Assembly: GCA_963778375.1 (NCBI GenBank)
Contig: CAVZTX010000006.1
Coordinates: 186,001 to 250,000 of the forward strand
From: CAVZTX01 sp963778375
GTDB taxonomy: Bacteria > Chloroflexota > Ktedonobacteria > Ktedonobacterales > Ktedonobacteraceae
Length of the DNA stretch: 64,000 nt
Direction of reading: 5' to 3'
Every line of letters begins with the position of its first letter. Positions within the stretch are counted from its first letter, which is position 1. The translations under genes and the position numbers were made by a program. The notes under the pieces are model-generated. The model searched no databases. It was not told where the DNA came from and saw only the letters and a program-made list of their open reading frames with translations. Positions 33,573 to 42,503 of this stretch are shown in pieces.

Positions 33573-33753
33573 AGGTGAGGTCGATAGTGGATCAAGGAAT
33601 AATTATTGTTTGAGATTGAAAAGTGCCCCCAAAAATTAGGAAACTCAAGTTCCTCCACCTCAAGTGCTGAAGATCGCCTAATTTTCAGCCCCATTGGTCA
33701 TTATAGGCGAACAAAGCGGACGACTCTAGAATCGTCCGCTTTGTTCGCCTATA
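33573..33753 (+). ncRNA. Candidate small non-coding RNA
   Basis: A transcript of about 180 nt would run from the promoter at 33539-33566 to a perfect 22-bp hairpin (33702-33723 with 33732-33753, 8-nt loop). Inside, AAAATTAGG (33632) can pair with CCTAATTTT (33677), and GGAAACTCAAGTTCC forms a small stem. The only overlapping frame (33606-33827) has a TTG start and no protein-like content. No known RNA family was recognised, and the final hairpin lacks a U-tract. Confidence 0.4.
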
Positions 33754-33788
33754 TAGTAGGCATCCCGAAAGGACACCTCGCTCCCATC

Positions 33789-34088
33789 TTACAATGTCCG
33801 GCGTGTACTGCCGGAAATGGCACGTAGGATAGCAATCAGGATACACGCGCCAATGAAGGCAACAATGATACTCCAGATAAGCCCACCACCCGCGCCTAAA
33901 CCGAGTAAACTGAACAGCCAGCCACCTAGGAATGCGCCGATAATACCAACAATGATATCACCGACAATGCCATAACCACCACCACGCATCACCATGCTCG
34001 CAAGAAAGCCAGCGATCAAGCCGACAACAAGCCACCATATTACGCTCCCAAGTGTGAGATCTGCCAGCACCAGAGTTGCAAGTGCCAT
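33789..34088 (-). CDS. GlsB/YeaQ/YmgE family membrane protein
   Basis: A 99-residue glycine-rich protein with three membrane helices (VIWWLVVGLIAGFLASMVM, GIVGDIIVGIIGAFLGGWLF, LIWSIIVAFIGACILIAIL). This is the compact pattern of the transglycosylase-associated/GlsB stress proteins. The ribosome site AGGAGG-like (gaaggaggatttt) precedes the ATG. Members are often induced by general stress; the exact role is unclear. Confidence 0.9.
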   Translation of the reverse strand: MALATLVLADLTLGSVIWWLVVGLIAGFLASMVMRGGGYGIVGDIIVGIIGAFLGGWLFSLLGLGAGGGLIWSIIVAFIGACILIAILRAISGSTRRTL

Positions 34089-34466
34089 AGTAAAATCCTC
34101 CTTCTATATCTTGTCTGACCAGTACGTTAACAAACATCCCTATTTGCTGTCCGAGCAATGGCACTCGGATCAGACTTGAAAAGTTCGTTCTTACGAATTT
34201 ACTGTTTATAGTGTAATCTAAGAGATGTTATATCGCAAGTCAACAATATAAATACTAAGTGCTCTTTAAGGTTTTACTCATTTTTCTAATTTCTATAAAT
34301 AGAGAATACCAGATCGCAGAAGAGAGAATGCTTTTAGCACTCTGCTGGCGCCCCTTCCCTCGAAGAACACAAACTCACTAGCAATACATCCCATAATGTG
34401 GCTTACTATTAGCAGAAGAGTGCCTTACTGTTCCATAGTTCCACACATGTTTCCAGGAGGAAATGC
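34089..34466. other. Intergenic region between divergent genes
   Basis: 378 nt, AT-rich, between the GlsB-like gene (minus) and the thiolase (plus). It must contain both promoters. No repeat unit or gene was recognised. A lone TTAGCACTC-like half-site at about 34335 lacks the second CIRCE arm. Confidence 0.4.
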
Positions 34467-35639
34467 ATGGCGACCATGAGGGAAGCGGTTATCATTGAAG
34501 CGGTTCGCACTGCGGTAGGACGCAGGGGCGGGCGATTGAAGGACTGGCATCCAGTGGATTTGCTGGCCCAAACTCTTTCTGCCCTGGTGCAGCGCACCGG
34601 CGTGGAACCTGGCCGAGTAGAGGATGTCATTGTAGGTTGTGTGAGCCAGGTTGGAGAGCAGAGCCTCAACGTAGGCCGAAACGCAGCTCTCGCAGCGGGC
34701 TTCCCCGAAACGGTACCGGGCACGACCGTTGATCGTCAGTGCGGGTCGAGCCAGCAGGCCATTCACTTTGGCGCCCAGGGAGTAATCAGCGGGGCGTATG
34801 ATATTGTCATAGCTGGCGGTGTCGAGTCCATGACCCGCGTGCCGATGGGGTCAACTTCGCAAGGCCCAGGCGTGCCCTTTGGCACCCAGATGCTGAAGCG
34901 TTATGATAATGGTCTGGTACATCAAGGCATCAGCGCTGACCTGGTAGCCCAAAAATGGGAGCTAAGCCGGGAACAGCTTGACGCCTTCAGCCTTGAAAGC
35001 CACTGGCGTGCTGCACGCGCCACCTCCGAGGGTCGTTTCCGCAGTCAGATTGTGCCCATACCTGTAAAGAATGAAGACGGTACAACCAGCATGTTTGAGC
35101 AGGATGAAGGTATTCGCACCGATACGAGCCTTGAGAAGCTAGCCAGCCTCAAACCTGCTTTCAAGCCCGATGGTCTTATTACAGCAGGCAATTCTTCACA
35201 GATCAGTGATGGTGCCGCTGCTGTGCTGATTATGGAACGGGCCACCGCCGAGCGACTGGGCCTTAAGCCGCGTGCTCGCTTTGTAGCATTCTCTCTCGCA
35301 GGCGATAATCCCATTCTGATGCTGACGGCCCCAATTCCCGCAACCTACAAGGTGCTCAAACGTGCAGGCCTTACGCTGGATCAGATGGATTTGATAGAGA
35401 TCAACGAAGCGTTTGCTAGCGTCGTACTTGCATGGCAGAAGGAGACCGGAGCGGATATGTCGCGAGTCAACGTGAACGGTGGAGCAGTTGCTATCGGCCA
35501 TCCACTGGGAGCTTCCGGCGCACGCCTCACCACCGTACTCCTGCACGAACTGGAGCGCACTGATGGACGTTATGGTCTGCAAACCATCTGCGAAGGCGGC
35601 GGCATGTCCAATGCCATGATTATTGAACGGCTTGGCTAG
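34467..35639 (+). CDS. Acetyl-CoA acetyltransferase / thiolase
   Basis: A 390-residue type II thiolase. The acyl-accepting Cys92 lies in VDRQCGSSQQA, His345 in VAIGHPLGASG, and the acid/base Cys375 in CEGGGMSNA. The full length and the GGVESMTRVPMG segment are typical. It could catalyse acetoacetyl-CoA formation or 3-ketoacyl-CoA cleavage in fatty-acid turnover. AGGAGG precedes the ATG. Its stop codon overlaps that of the convergent macrodomain gene by 4 nt (CTAG). Confidence 0.95.
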   Translation: MATMREAVIIEAVRTAVGRRGGRLKDWHPVDLLAQTLSALVQRTGVEPGRVEDVIVGCVSQVGEQSLNVGRNAALAAGFPETVPGTTVDRQCGSSQQAIHFGAQGVISGAYDIVIAGGVESMTRVPMGSTSQGPGVPFGTQMLKRYDNGLVHQGISADLVAQKWELSREQLDAFSLESHWRAARATSEGRFRSQIVPIPVKNEDGTTSMFEQDEGIRTDTSLEKLASLKPAFKPDGLITAGNSSQISDGAAAVLIMERATAERLGLKPRARFVAFSLAGDNPILMLTAPIPATYKVLKRAGLTLDQMDLIEINEAFASVVLAWQKETGADMSRVNVNGGAVAIGHPLGASGARLTTVLLHELERTDGRYGLQTICEGGGMSNAMIIERLG

Positions 35640-36187
35640 CTTTTCATAATATCGGCAAGCGCCTTCTCGAACGCTTTGAAGGATTGGTCACCAAATAGGA
35701 CGAACATCACCTGCTGCAAGCTCGTAGGTTGCTTAATATGCTCGATGACGGTACGCAGTGCGATGGGAGCGGCCAATTCGAGCGGATAGCCATAAATGCC
35801 GGTACTGAGCGAGGGAAAAGCTATACTCTTGACCTGGTATTGCTCTGCCAGGTCAAGACAACTCGCATAGGCGCTTGCCAGCAGGGGTGCATCATTCTCT
35901 CTCCCGCTATACATCGGCCCGACGGCGTGGAAGATATATTTTGCGGAAAGCTTGCCAGCGCTTGTCGCTACTGCACTTCCGGTAGGGCATCCTCCGATTT
36001 TCCGGCATTCCTCCATAATGCTTGGACCGCCTGCGCGGTGAATGGCACCATCGACGCCGCCACCACCACGCAGTCCTGAGTTTGCCGCATTGACGATAGC
36101 ATCAGCTTGCACTTCCACAATATTTCCTTGTATGAGTGCCAGGGTGACACCATTGATTGTCTGAGTAGACATAAATATATCTTTCAT
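35636..36187 (-). CDS. Macrodomain protein (ADP-ribose / O-acetyl-ADP-ribose hydrolase-like)
   Basis: A 183-residue single macrodomain. The ligand-binding motifs are QGNIVEVQADAIVNAANS, the glycine-rich GGGGVDGAIHRAGG, and the loop SLSTGIYGYPLELAAPIALR. These are the features of the MacroD/YmdB type that hydrolyses O-acetyl-ADP-ribose or removes ADP-ribose from proteins. The start is ATG 36187 or the internal ATG 36172; neither has a strong ribosome site. It lies 12 nt after the pdhC stop on the same strand, so it may be a tail gene of the pdh operon. Confidence 0.9.
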   Translation of the reverse strand: MKDIFMSTQTINGVTLALIQGNIVEVQADAIVNAANSGLRGGGGVDGAIHRAGGPSIMEECRKIGGCPTGSAVATSAGKLSAKYIFHAVGPMYSGRENDAPLLASAYASCLDLAEQYQVKSIAFPSLSTGIYGYPLELAAPIALRTVIEHIKQPTSLQQVMFVLFGDQSFKAFEKALADIMKS

Positions 36188-36199
36188 AATGCTATAGAA

Positions 36200-37606
36200 C
36201 TACAGCAGCAAACCAAATGGCTCTTCCAGCAGGCGTTTAACCTCCTGTAAGAAGCGCGCGGCAGTTGCACCATCTATCGCACGGTGGTCCGAGGAGAGTG
36301 TGACCTTCATACGGTCGCGCACGACTACCTGCCCATCTACCACTACAGGCATTGGAGTGATCGAGCCGACTGCCAGAATGGCAGACTCCGGGGGATTGAT
36401 CACCGCTGTGAAACTATCCACGTCAAACATCCCCAGGTTGCTCACAGTGAAGGTGCCTCCATTGAGGTCTTCTGGACGGAGCTTGCCGGTGCGGGCTGCC
36501 TCTGCCAGTCGTCGTGTCTCACGCGCAATATCAAGTACGCCTCGCACGTCAGCATTGTGCAACACGGGCACAATCAGCCCTTGCTCAAGTGCCACAGCTA
36601 CGCCGATATGCACCTGCTTTTTCTGTATCAGTTTATCTTCAGCAAATGAGACATTCACCTGCGGCATACGTATTAGCGCTCGCGCTACTGCCTTGATAAT
36701 CAGGTCGTTGAAGCTGACCTTGACAGGTGTTGTCTCAGTTGCAGCAAACTCGTTGATCTGCTGACGTAAAGCAGCAAGTTTGCCCGTATCGATGACACTC
36801 GTGACATAGAAGTGCGGTGCCGCCTGCATACTCTGGCTCAGCCGCTTGGCGATAGTGCGGCGCATTGACGTCAGCGGAATCTCAACCACCTCACCAGTGT
36901 CTATGCCTGTCGGTGCAGGTTCCATGGAGAGTGCCTCTAGAGACGGAGCAGCTACAGCTTGAGCAGGTTGCGTTTTAGAGGCAGCAGCGGCGACTGCACC
37001 TAGCTGTTGTCGGGTTGCTAGAACTGCCTCAACATCCATCTTGATGATACGTCCGTTGGGGCCTGTACCATAAATCCTGCTGTAGTCCAGTTGATGTTCT
37101 TCGGCCAACCGACGCGCAATCGGCGAAATAAAAATACGCCCCTGCGTGTCGGTTTGTAGGGGCACCCCTTGCGGGTGCCCTGTAACCACTTCTCCATCGA
37201 CGGAAGATACCCCTGCACTATGGATATGTAAGGACATCCCTTGCGGGTGCCTTGCACTATCAGTGGTGTAGCTTGCCTGCGCTTCCCTGACAGCCGCAAA
37301 TGTTCCTATAGATTTGCCGGGAGCAGGTTTTGTAGCTCCATTACTTCCTTGATTCTCTGGCAGCGGTTCATCGGGTGCGCCAATTAGAGCGATACCCGCG
37401 CCAATGGGAGCCGATTGTCCCTCAGCTACAAGTATTTTGCGCAACACCCCGCTAACAAACGACTCTATTTCGATGTTGACTTTATCTGTCTCGACCTCGG
37501 CAAGCGATTCTCCCCTTTTTACCGGGTCACCCTCTTTTTTGATCCAGTGGAGAATCTTGCCCTCTTCCATTGTATCGCCCATCTTGGGCATTTCTACTGT
37601 TTTCAT
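36200..37606 (-). CDS. pdhC: Dihydrolipoamide acetyltransferase, E2 of pyruvate (2-oxoacid) dehydrogenase
   Basis: A 468-residue E2: an N-terminal lipoyl domain with modified Lys42 in EVETDKVNIEIES, a linker, a peripheral subunit-binding domain (ISPIARRLAEEHQLDYSRIYGTG), and a C-terminal catalytic domain with SSDHRAIDGATAARFL. The linker between lipoyl and binding domains contains two palindromic-repeat insertions read as RHPQGMSLHIH and GHPQGVPLQTD. ATG 37606 has GGGAGAGGG upstream and lies 14 nt after pdhB. The E3 gene is not in the window. Confidence 0.95.
   Translation of the reverse strand: MKTVEMPKMGDTMEEGKILHWIKKEGDPVKRGESLAEVETDKVNIEIESFVSGVLRKILVAEGQSAPIGAGIALIGAPDEPLPENQGSNGATKPAPGKSIGTFAAVREAQASYTTDSARHPQGMSLHIHSAGVSSVDGEVVTGHPQGVPLQTDTQGRIFISPIARRLAEEHQLDYSRIYGTGPNGRIIKMDVEAVLATRQQLGAVAAAASKTQPAQAVAAPSLEALSMEPAPTGIDTGEVVEIPLTSMRRTIAKRLSQSMQAAPHFYVTSVIDTGKLAALRQQINEFAATETTPVKVSFNDLIIKAVARALIRMPQVNVSFAEDKLIQKKQVHIGVAVALEQGLIVPVLHNADVRGVLDIARETRRLAEAARTGKLRPEDLNGGTFTVSNLGMFDVDSFTAVINPPESAILAVGSITPMPVVVDGQVVVRDRMKVTLSSDHRAIDGATAARFLQEVKRLLEEPFGLLL
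37155..37180. repeat. GGGGCACCCC..GGGTGCCC palindrome in the pdhC linker
   Basis: TGTAGGGGCACCCC-TTGC-GGGTGCCC, read in frame as GHPQGVPLQ on the minus strand. Confidence 0.8.
37227..37252. repeat. Second palindromic repeat in the pdhC linker
   Basis: TGTAAGGACATCCC-TTGC-GGGTGCC, a diverged copy 46 bp from the one at 37155. It is read in the same frame as RHPQGMSLH. Confidence 0.75.
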
Positions 37607-37620
37607 TGTCCCTCTCCCGA

Positions 37621-38619
37621 TCAACCACGAACCAGTGCTGCTGGCACAATTGCCCTTGCCGCCTTGACAATATCATTCCTATCGGGCATTGCAGCACGTT
37701 CCAGGACTTTCGAATATGGCATGGGCACGTCCGCGCCGGTGATATGCTGAATAGGCGCATCCAGGTAGTCAAAGGCAAACTCGTAGATGAGCGCTGCTAA
37801 ACCCTGGCCCGTGCCGTAGTATTTCCAGCCCTCTTCGGCGATCACAACGCGATTAGTCTTTTTAACCGAGTCAATCAGCAGGTCGATATCAATTGGGCGG
37901 ATACTTTTCAGGTCGATGACCTCAGCCTCGATACCTTCTTTGGCAAGCTCTTCGGCGGCCTGCAACGTGACATGCAGCATACGTGAGAAGGTAATGATGG
38001 TAAGCTGCTGACCCTCGCGTTTCACCTCTCCACGGTTGAGCGGCACGGTATATTCGACACCCTCGTCGGGAACCTCGCCTTTCACGTTGTACAGCAATTC
38101 ATGTTCTATAAAGAGCACCGGGTCGGGGTCACGCACAGCCGATTTGAGCATGCCCTTGGCGTCGTAAGGTGTCGCGGGCATTACTACTTTCAAGCCTGGG
38201 ATATGTGCATACAGGGACTCAAGCATCTGGGAGTGCTGTGCGCCACGCTGGGCACCACCGCCACCAGGAGTACGCACGACCAGGGGTAGTTCCGGCTGTC
38301 CACCAAACATGTAGCGCATCTTGGCTGCGCTATTGATGAGCAAGTCACTGGCAAGCAAACTGAAATTAATGGTCATCAATTCAAGGATGGGTCGCAGACC
38401 ACCAAGTGCCGCGCCGATGGCCGCACCTGTAATTACCTCTTCTGCGAGTGGGGTGTCGCGCACGCGCTTCTCACCGAACTCCTCAAATAGTCCCTTTGAA
38501 ACGGCATAGGTGCCACCATAGCCAGCGATATCTTCACCCAGAATGAAGACACGCTCGTCGCGCTGCATCTCTTCACGAATAGCCTCACGCAGCGCATCAC
38601 GATACGTAATTGTGCGCAT
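37621..38619 (-). CDS. pdhB: Pyruvate (2-oxoacid) dehydrogenase E1 component, beta subunit
   Basis: A 332-residue transketolase-like beta subunit that forms the heterotetrameric E1 with the upstream alpha subunit. It has the N-terminal ITYRDALREAIREEMQRDERVFILGED, the catalytic-region FEEFGEKRVRDTPLAEEVITGAAIGAA, and SLYAHIPGLKVVMPATPYDAKGML. It sits 6 nt after pdhA and 14 nt before pdhC, one operon. Whether the complex uses pyruvate or branched-chain oxoacids cannot be read from sequence alone. Confidence 0.94.
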   Translation of the reverse strand: MRTITYRDALREAIREEMQRDERVFILGEDIAGYGGTYAVSKGLFEEFGEKRVRDTPLAEEVITGAAIGAALGGLRPILELMTINFSLLASDLLINSAAKMRYMFGGQPELPLVVRTPGGGGAQRGAQHSQMLESLYAHIPGLKVVMPATPYDAKGMLKSAVRDPDPVLFIEHELLYNVKGEVPDEGVEYTVPLNRGEVKREGQQLTIITFSRMLHVTLQAAEELAKEGIEAEVIDLKSIRPIDIDLLIDSVKKTNRVVIAEEGWKYYGTGQGLAALIYEFAFDYLDAPIQHITGADVPMPYSKVLERAAMPDRNDIVKAARAIVPAALVRG

Positions 38620-38625
38620 ACTATG

Positions 38626-39651
38626 TTACTTCCTCTCGTAGCGGTAGGTGAGCGCGGTGGAATCATCGACCATCACGTCGGTATACAGTTCTTCCAGCGC
38701 GGGATTTGGACTATTTTCGGCAAATTCGGCCGCGTCTTCTGCTACCTCGGTAGCTCTGGCGTCGTTCTCATCAAGTTCAGCCTGTGTAACCAGACCGAGA
38801 TCGAGCAATCTCTTCTCAAATATGCCAATGGGATCGCGTGTGGTGCGCCATTGGTGCTCTTCCTCACGGGTGCGATAGTAGGAGGGATCGGTCATCGAAT
38901 GTCCACGGAAACGGTAGGTTTTCACTTCCAGGAGGTACGGCCCTTCGCCGCTGCGTGCATGTTCAACGGCACGTTTGGCCGCTTCATATACCGCGATCAC
39001 ATCCATCCCATCAACCTGCTCTCCCGGCATGTTATATGCCGCGGCACGTGGTATCAAGCTATCAACTGCCCAGGCTTTCGATACCGCCATTCCCATCGAA
39101 TACTGATTATTCTCGCAGATGTAGACAACGGGCAATTTCCAGATAGCTGCCAGGTTAAGCGCTTCGTGAAAGGCCCCTTCATCGACGGCACCGTCGCCGA
39201 AAAAGCATACCGTGACACTATCCTGATTCAAATATTGTGCGGCAAATGCCACTCCCGCAGCTATTGGCAATTGGGCACCAACGATTGCGTTGCCACCAAA
39301 TAATCCTAACTCGTTGCTCCACATGTGCATGGAGCCACCTTTACCCTTGCTGCATCCAGTGATCTTGCCATAAAGTTCTGCCATCACTGCCCGCGGATCC
39401 ATGCCCTTAGCAAGCGCATGTCCATGCTCTCGATAACTGGATAAAATCTTGTCATCAGGCCGTAACGTGCTGATACTACCTACGCCTACAGCTTCCTGGC
39501 CGATGTACAGGTGCATGAAGCCACCTATTTTCCCGCGTGTGTATTCCTCCGCACTCTTCTCCTCAAAACGCCTCAACAGTGCCATCTTGTAGTGCATCTC
39601 TAGCAATTGCTCGCGCGTTAAGCCAGCCAGCATTGCATTGCTGATCGCCAT
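38626..39651 (-). CDS. pdhA: Pyruvate (2-oxoacid) dehydrogenase E1 component, alpha subunit
   Basis: A 341-residue thiamine-diphosphate-binding subunit. The ThDP motif runs from GDGAVDEGAFHEALNLAA to the NN of YICENNQ. The phosphorylation-loop-type segment YRFRGHSMTDPSYYRTREE is present. The start at ATG 39651 is supported by GGGAGGGG; the upstream 39678 lacks one. First gene of pdhA-pdhB-pdhC. The complex converts 2-oxoacid to acyl-CoA with the E2 and an E3 encoded elsewhere. Confidence 0.95.
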   Translation of the reverse strand: MAISNAMLAGLTREQLLEMHYKMALLRRFEEKSAEEYTRGKIGGFMHLYIGQEAVGVGSISTLRPDDKILSSYREHGHALAKGMDPRAVMAELYGKITGCSKGKGGSMHMWSNELGLFGGNAIVGAQLPIAAGVAFAAQYLNQDSVTVCFFGDGAVDEGAFHEALNLAAIWKLPVVYICENNQYSMGMAVSKAWAVDSLIPRAAAYNMPGEQVDGMDVIAVYEAAKRAVEHARSGEGPYLLEVKTYRFRGHSMTDPSYYRTREEEHQWRTTRDPIGIFEKRLLDLGLVTQAELDENDARATEVAEDAAEFAENSPNPALEELYTDVMVDDSTALTYRYERK

Positions 39652-40115
39652 AGACCCCTCCCTGATTCGATTGTCCAATATGTGTAGAATGCATGCTTAT
39701 ATCTCTGCCTATCTGCTATACTCCATTGTATGTGATGAGGTCCTTTTATTGAATCCACTGCATTGTGTGATTTTTACTCTCAGTATTGTACTCCAAGAGA
39801 GAGGACATGAAAAGTGGTACAGCCCCTTCTAGACATTAGTAGTGGTAGCGATGATCTAGCCATTACCAATGCCTACAAGAGGCTGTACCATATACCTTAT
39901 TAGAAATGAGAAAACTCTCAAACTTGCTTGTCCTATACGTCTTTGACGCACAGAGATGTATTTGCTATGGCAGCGAGGAACAACACACTGTAGGAGCGGA
40001 ATAGCCACGTCTGAGGAGACGCTAAGGTCCGCCCCCACCTAGAGGTAACCGCAAGGGCAAGCGAGCCTGAGAGCACACGTCCCTATGGACCAGGCGACCA
40101 TTCAGGCCGCCTCTG
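39652..40115. other. Intergenic region with a hairpin and degenerate repeats
   Basis: 464 nt between HU and pdhA, both minus strand. It holds the 39815-39890 inverted repeat and a GGTAACCGCAAGGGCAAG palindrome-like piece near 40045. The pdhA promoter should lie near 39660-39760. No gene was found. Confidence 0.45.
39815..39890. repeat. Inverted repeat, probable HU-gene terminator or interspersed element
   Basis: TGGTACAGCC (39815-39824) pairs with GGCTGTACCA (39881-39890), and TGGTA/TACCA arms lie inside, giving a branched hairpin without a U-tract. Confidence 0.55.
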
Positions 40116-40439
40116 CTACTTCTTGACGACGGCATCCGCCAGTTCTTTACCAGGGGAGAAGCGCACACGCTCTTTTGCGGGCACCTCAATAGGCTGGCGG
40201 TCGCGTGGATTGACTCCTTTGCGAGCAGCGCTTTTGCGTACTTTGAAAGAGCCAAAACCTACTAAACGTACCTCATTGCCATTCTGGAGCGCCTCGCGGA
40301 TGCTAGCCAACGTAGTTTCCAACACATCAGCAGCTTGCTTCTGCGTGAGTTTCGCCTGTGAGGCAATGCGCCTTGTAAGCTCTTGCCGACCAACGACAGT
40401 CGCTCCGCTCCTTGCTGATCCACCTTTTTCTGTAGCCAT
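40116..40439 (-). CDS. HU-family DNA-binding protein
   Basis: A 107-residue histone-like protein. The HU core starts at RQELTRRIASQAKLTQKQAADVLE and includes the conserved VRLVGFGSFKVRKSAARKGVNPRD and the arm IEVPAKERVRFSPGKELADAV. The first 17 residues are an extra Ser/Gly-rich tail. AAGGAGG lies upstream. It bends and compacts DNA as a dimer. Confidence 0.95.
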   Translation of the reverse strand: MATEKGGSARSGATVVGRQELTRRIASQAKLTQKQAADVLETTLASIREALQNGNEVRLVGFGSFKVRKSAARKGVNPRDRQPIEVPAKERVRFSPGKELADAVVKK

Positions 40440-40684
40440 TATTTTAAGTTCCTCCTTACAACAAACAGTCGATACACGTCGCTTCTCAACTCTACATTGT
40501 TATGTAGTGCCTTTCGAGGTTGCTGACTGCGTAGCGGTAGATGTGCTAGCGTCGTTGCAGACTCGCATTACACGTTAAGGCCTGAGAAGCGGCTTCACAA
40601 CTCACTGCCGTTAAGGAGTATAGCACGCGCTTTTGAGAAATACAAGCGTATGAACATGCTCCAGGACTTGTCTCACGCATTAAA

Positions 40685-40744
40685 GCCGCCTGGGAAGCCA
40701 ATTCAGACCTAACACACAGATAGAAAATTGGCTTCCCAGGCGGC
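40685..40744. repeat. Perfect 19-bp inverted repeat
   Basis: GCCGCCTGGGAAGCCAATT (40685-40703) and its exact inverse (40726-40744) enclose a 22-nt loop. It could be a strong RNA hairpin or an element end. No T-run follows on either strand. Confidence 0.85.
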
Positions 40745-40751
40745 ACGAACG

Positions 40752-40846
40752 GGTACTACCTTTCGCACCTGCTGACCTGAAAGGCAGGAAGTCTGGGGCC
40801 TTCCTAGACGCGAAGCGTCGTTGCAGGTGCGCATTTCAAGGTACTA
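40752..40846. repeat. Composite interspersed repeat, copy 2
   Basis: Shares its ends with 19402-19494 (GTACTACCTTTCG..CCTGCTGA and GTTGCAGG..CGCATTTCAA). The inner part instead holds GGCAGGAAGTCTGGGGCCTTCCT, related to the palindrome found in MFS, NOS and lon. Confidence 0.75.
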
Positions 40847-41149
40847 CTGATCCCGGCATAAAGATGTAAATTCTCTGCTAGTCTCTTCTGCCTCTATGCA
40901 CGATCTGGCATAAGGAAACTTTAGCAGCTTACGCCGAGATTAGTAAGCGGTATTGCCTCTTGCCGGTGCCTGGTGGTCCAAGCTAGAGCTAAAGGTGTAG
41001 TCCAGGTGGACTGGTGGGGGTGGGTCCTGGCGAAATGTAGGGCCAGGGAGCGGCTGGGCGGTTGGGTAGGAGCCTTGTGCCTGTGCTGCCTGGCACAGCT
41101 TGGAATGAAACTTGATAGGCCACTAATGCCACGCCGCTGATCAACCGTC

Positions 41150-41380
41150 TTACTGCGTTTCCTGTATAGGTGAACTATGTAAAGGTGAAAAGGTATGCAC
41201 GTAGGAGCTGGTCTCTTGCAGGAAAATACGGCGCAGCCGCTCAATTTCCTGACGTAACTCGGTCATCTCCTCAATATGCAACTGCTCATACGCTGCCAGC
41301 CGCTGCTGCAAAAGCAACAACTCATAGGCAATGCTGCCATGATCTGCTTGAAATTCCCAACCTTGTTGCTTACTATCCAT
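41150..41380 (-). CDS. Small coiled-coil protein
   Basis: A 76-residue hydrophilic protein with a predicted coiled coil (AYELLLLQQRLAAYEQLHIEEMTELRQEIERLRRIFLQE, heptad Leu/Ile pattern). No family was recognised. ATG 41380 has AGGAGATGG upstream at good spacing. The longer frame to 41494 has none. Possibly a partner of the divergent response regulator gene, but that is a guess from position. Confidence 0.6.
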   Translation of the reverse strand: MDSKQQGWEFQADHGSIAYELLLLQQRLAAYEQLHIEEMTELRQEIERLRRIFLQETSSYVHTFSPLHSSPIQETQ

Positions 41381-41662
41381 AATCCATCTCCTGCATGCGG
41401 TGAACACGACCTTATCCATAAGGATTATCCTGTATTGACAGCCAGCATACAACGCACGACCGTATAGGGAAATGTGCACCTTCGTATCAGCCATGAGGAT
41501 AGGTAGAAACTCCCGTTGCTAGGAAGATTGTCCTATACGCAGGAAAGAAAGGAGCAAATACCGTTAAATCGTAGTAAGCGTCAAAAAGATATAACGCATA
41601 GTACCCTTGCTCGGCCAGATATAAACCAATATATGCCGAAAATCATCTAACGGAGCTATTAA

Positions 41663-42487
41663 ATGACATTCGCATTTTTACCTTCTCACCATGCTGTACC
41701 CATAACACCAGCATCACATCTACCCGGAAATGGCACTGCAATGTCCTCACCGGCACAACAAATCAGCGGAGGAACAACTGAGGAAGCGGCCAAAGTGGAG
41801 GGAAAGCGTGTAGAATCAAAAATGCAAGTGTCGGAGCAGGCAAAAAAACGCATTCGTATTCTGGTGGTGGATGATCACGAAATCGTACGCAAAGGCCTCT
41901 GCACTCTACTGAACGAGCAAGATGATTTTGAGGTCGTCGGACAAGCTGCTAACGGCAACGTAGCCATCACACTCGCTATACAGTTGCAGCCCAATATTGT
42001 CTTGCTCGATATCTTTCTGGGAGCAGCAAATGGCCTGGATATAGCGCAACAGTTGCTGCGCGGTTGTCCCAAAACACGCATTGTCGTACTTACCGGCTTC
42101 ACTGATGAGGGCCATCTCCTCCGAGCCATGCGTATCGGTGTGCATGGCTACCTGCAGAAGGCCCTTCCCATTAACGAACTGCTAGCCTCATTGCGCGCTG
42201 TCCAAAACGGTGAGCGAGTCATCGGCGAACCACGCGCAATTACACAGGTATTGAGCGAGTTTGAACGACTCACTAAAGAGCAAGAGCGTGTACGGTCAGG
42301 TCTCACCGATTTAGAAATCGAATTGCTGCGGCTCGCCGCCGAAGGATGTAGTAACAAAGAAATTGCCTCGCGTCAGTTCTGGAGCGAGGTCACAGTAAAA
42401 CGCAAGATGCAAGACATCTATCGTAAATTGCAAGTCACCGACCGGGCACAAGCCGTGGCAGAAGCCATGCGCATGGGCCTGATTTAA
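41663..42487 (+). CDS. NarL/FixJ-type response regulator
   Basis: A 274-residue two-domain regulator. After a 60-residue non-conserved N-terminal extension, the receiver domain shows DDHE (70-73), phospho-acceptor Asp116 in IVLLDIFLG, the Thr of VVLTGFTDE, and Lys in YLQKALP. The LuxR-type helix-turn-helix follows (LTDLEIELLRLAAEGCSNKEIA to RAQAVAEAMRMGLI). It should bind DNA upon phosphorylation by a sensor kinase that is not in the window. GGAG precedes the ATG. It is followed after 16 nt by a zinc-ribbon gene. Confidence 0.93.
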   Translation: MTFAFLPSHHAVPITPASHLPGNGTAMSSPAQQISGGTTEEAAKVEGKRVESKMQVSEQAKKRIRILVVDDHEIVRKGLCTLLNEQDDFEVVGQAANGNVAITLAIQLQPNIVLLDIFLGAANGLDIAQQLLRGCPKTRIVVLTGFTDEGHLLRAMRIGVHGYLQKALPINELLASLRAVQNGERVIGEPRAITQVLSEFERLTKEQERVRSGLTDLEIELLRLAAEGCSNKEIASRQFWSEVTVKRKMQDIYRKLQVTDRAQAVAEAMRMGLI

Positions 42488-42503
42488 CTGAAAGGGGACA
42501 AAC

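Larger units (their letters stand above)
40440..41149. other. Long intergenic region with two repeats
   Basis: 710 nt. It contains the HU promoter region, a perfect 19-bp inverted repeat (40685-40744), and copy 2 of a composite interspersed repeat (40752-40846). An open frame at 40921-41244 on the minus strand has biased, non-protein-like composition and no ribosome site, so it is not called. Confidence 0.5.

Noticed and set aside
33573..33753. 6S RNA
   Set aside because: The ends do not pair into the long closing stem expected for 6S, and no central bubble could be drawn.
33606..33827. 73-residue plus-strand frame over the candidate small RNA
   Set aside because: TTG start without a ribosome site, crosses a perfect hairpin, and overlaps the GlsB-like gene antisense.
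34330..34355. Second CIRCE element
   Set aside because: Only the TTAGCACTC half is present; no inverse arm at the required distance.
40921..41244. 107-residue open frame on the minus strand
   Set aside because: His/Pro/Thr/Arg-biased composition, no ribosome site, overlaps the better supported coiled-coil gene's 3' end; looks like a chance frame in GC-rich DNA.
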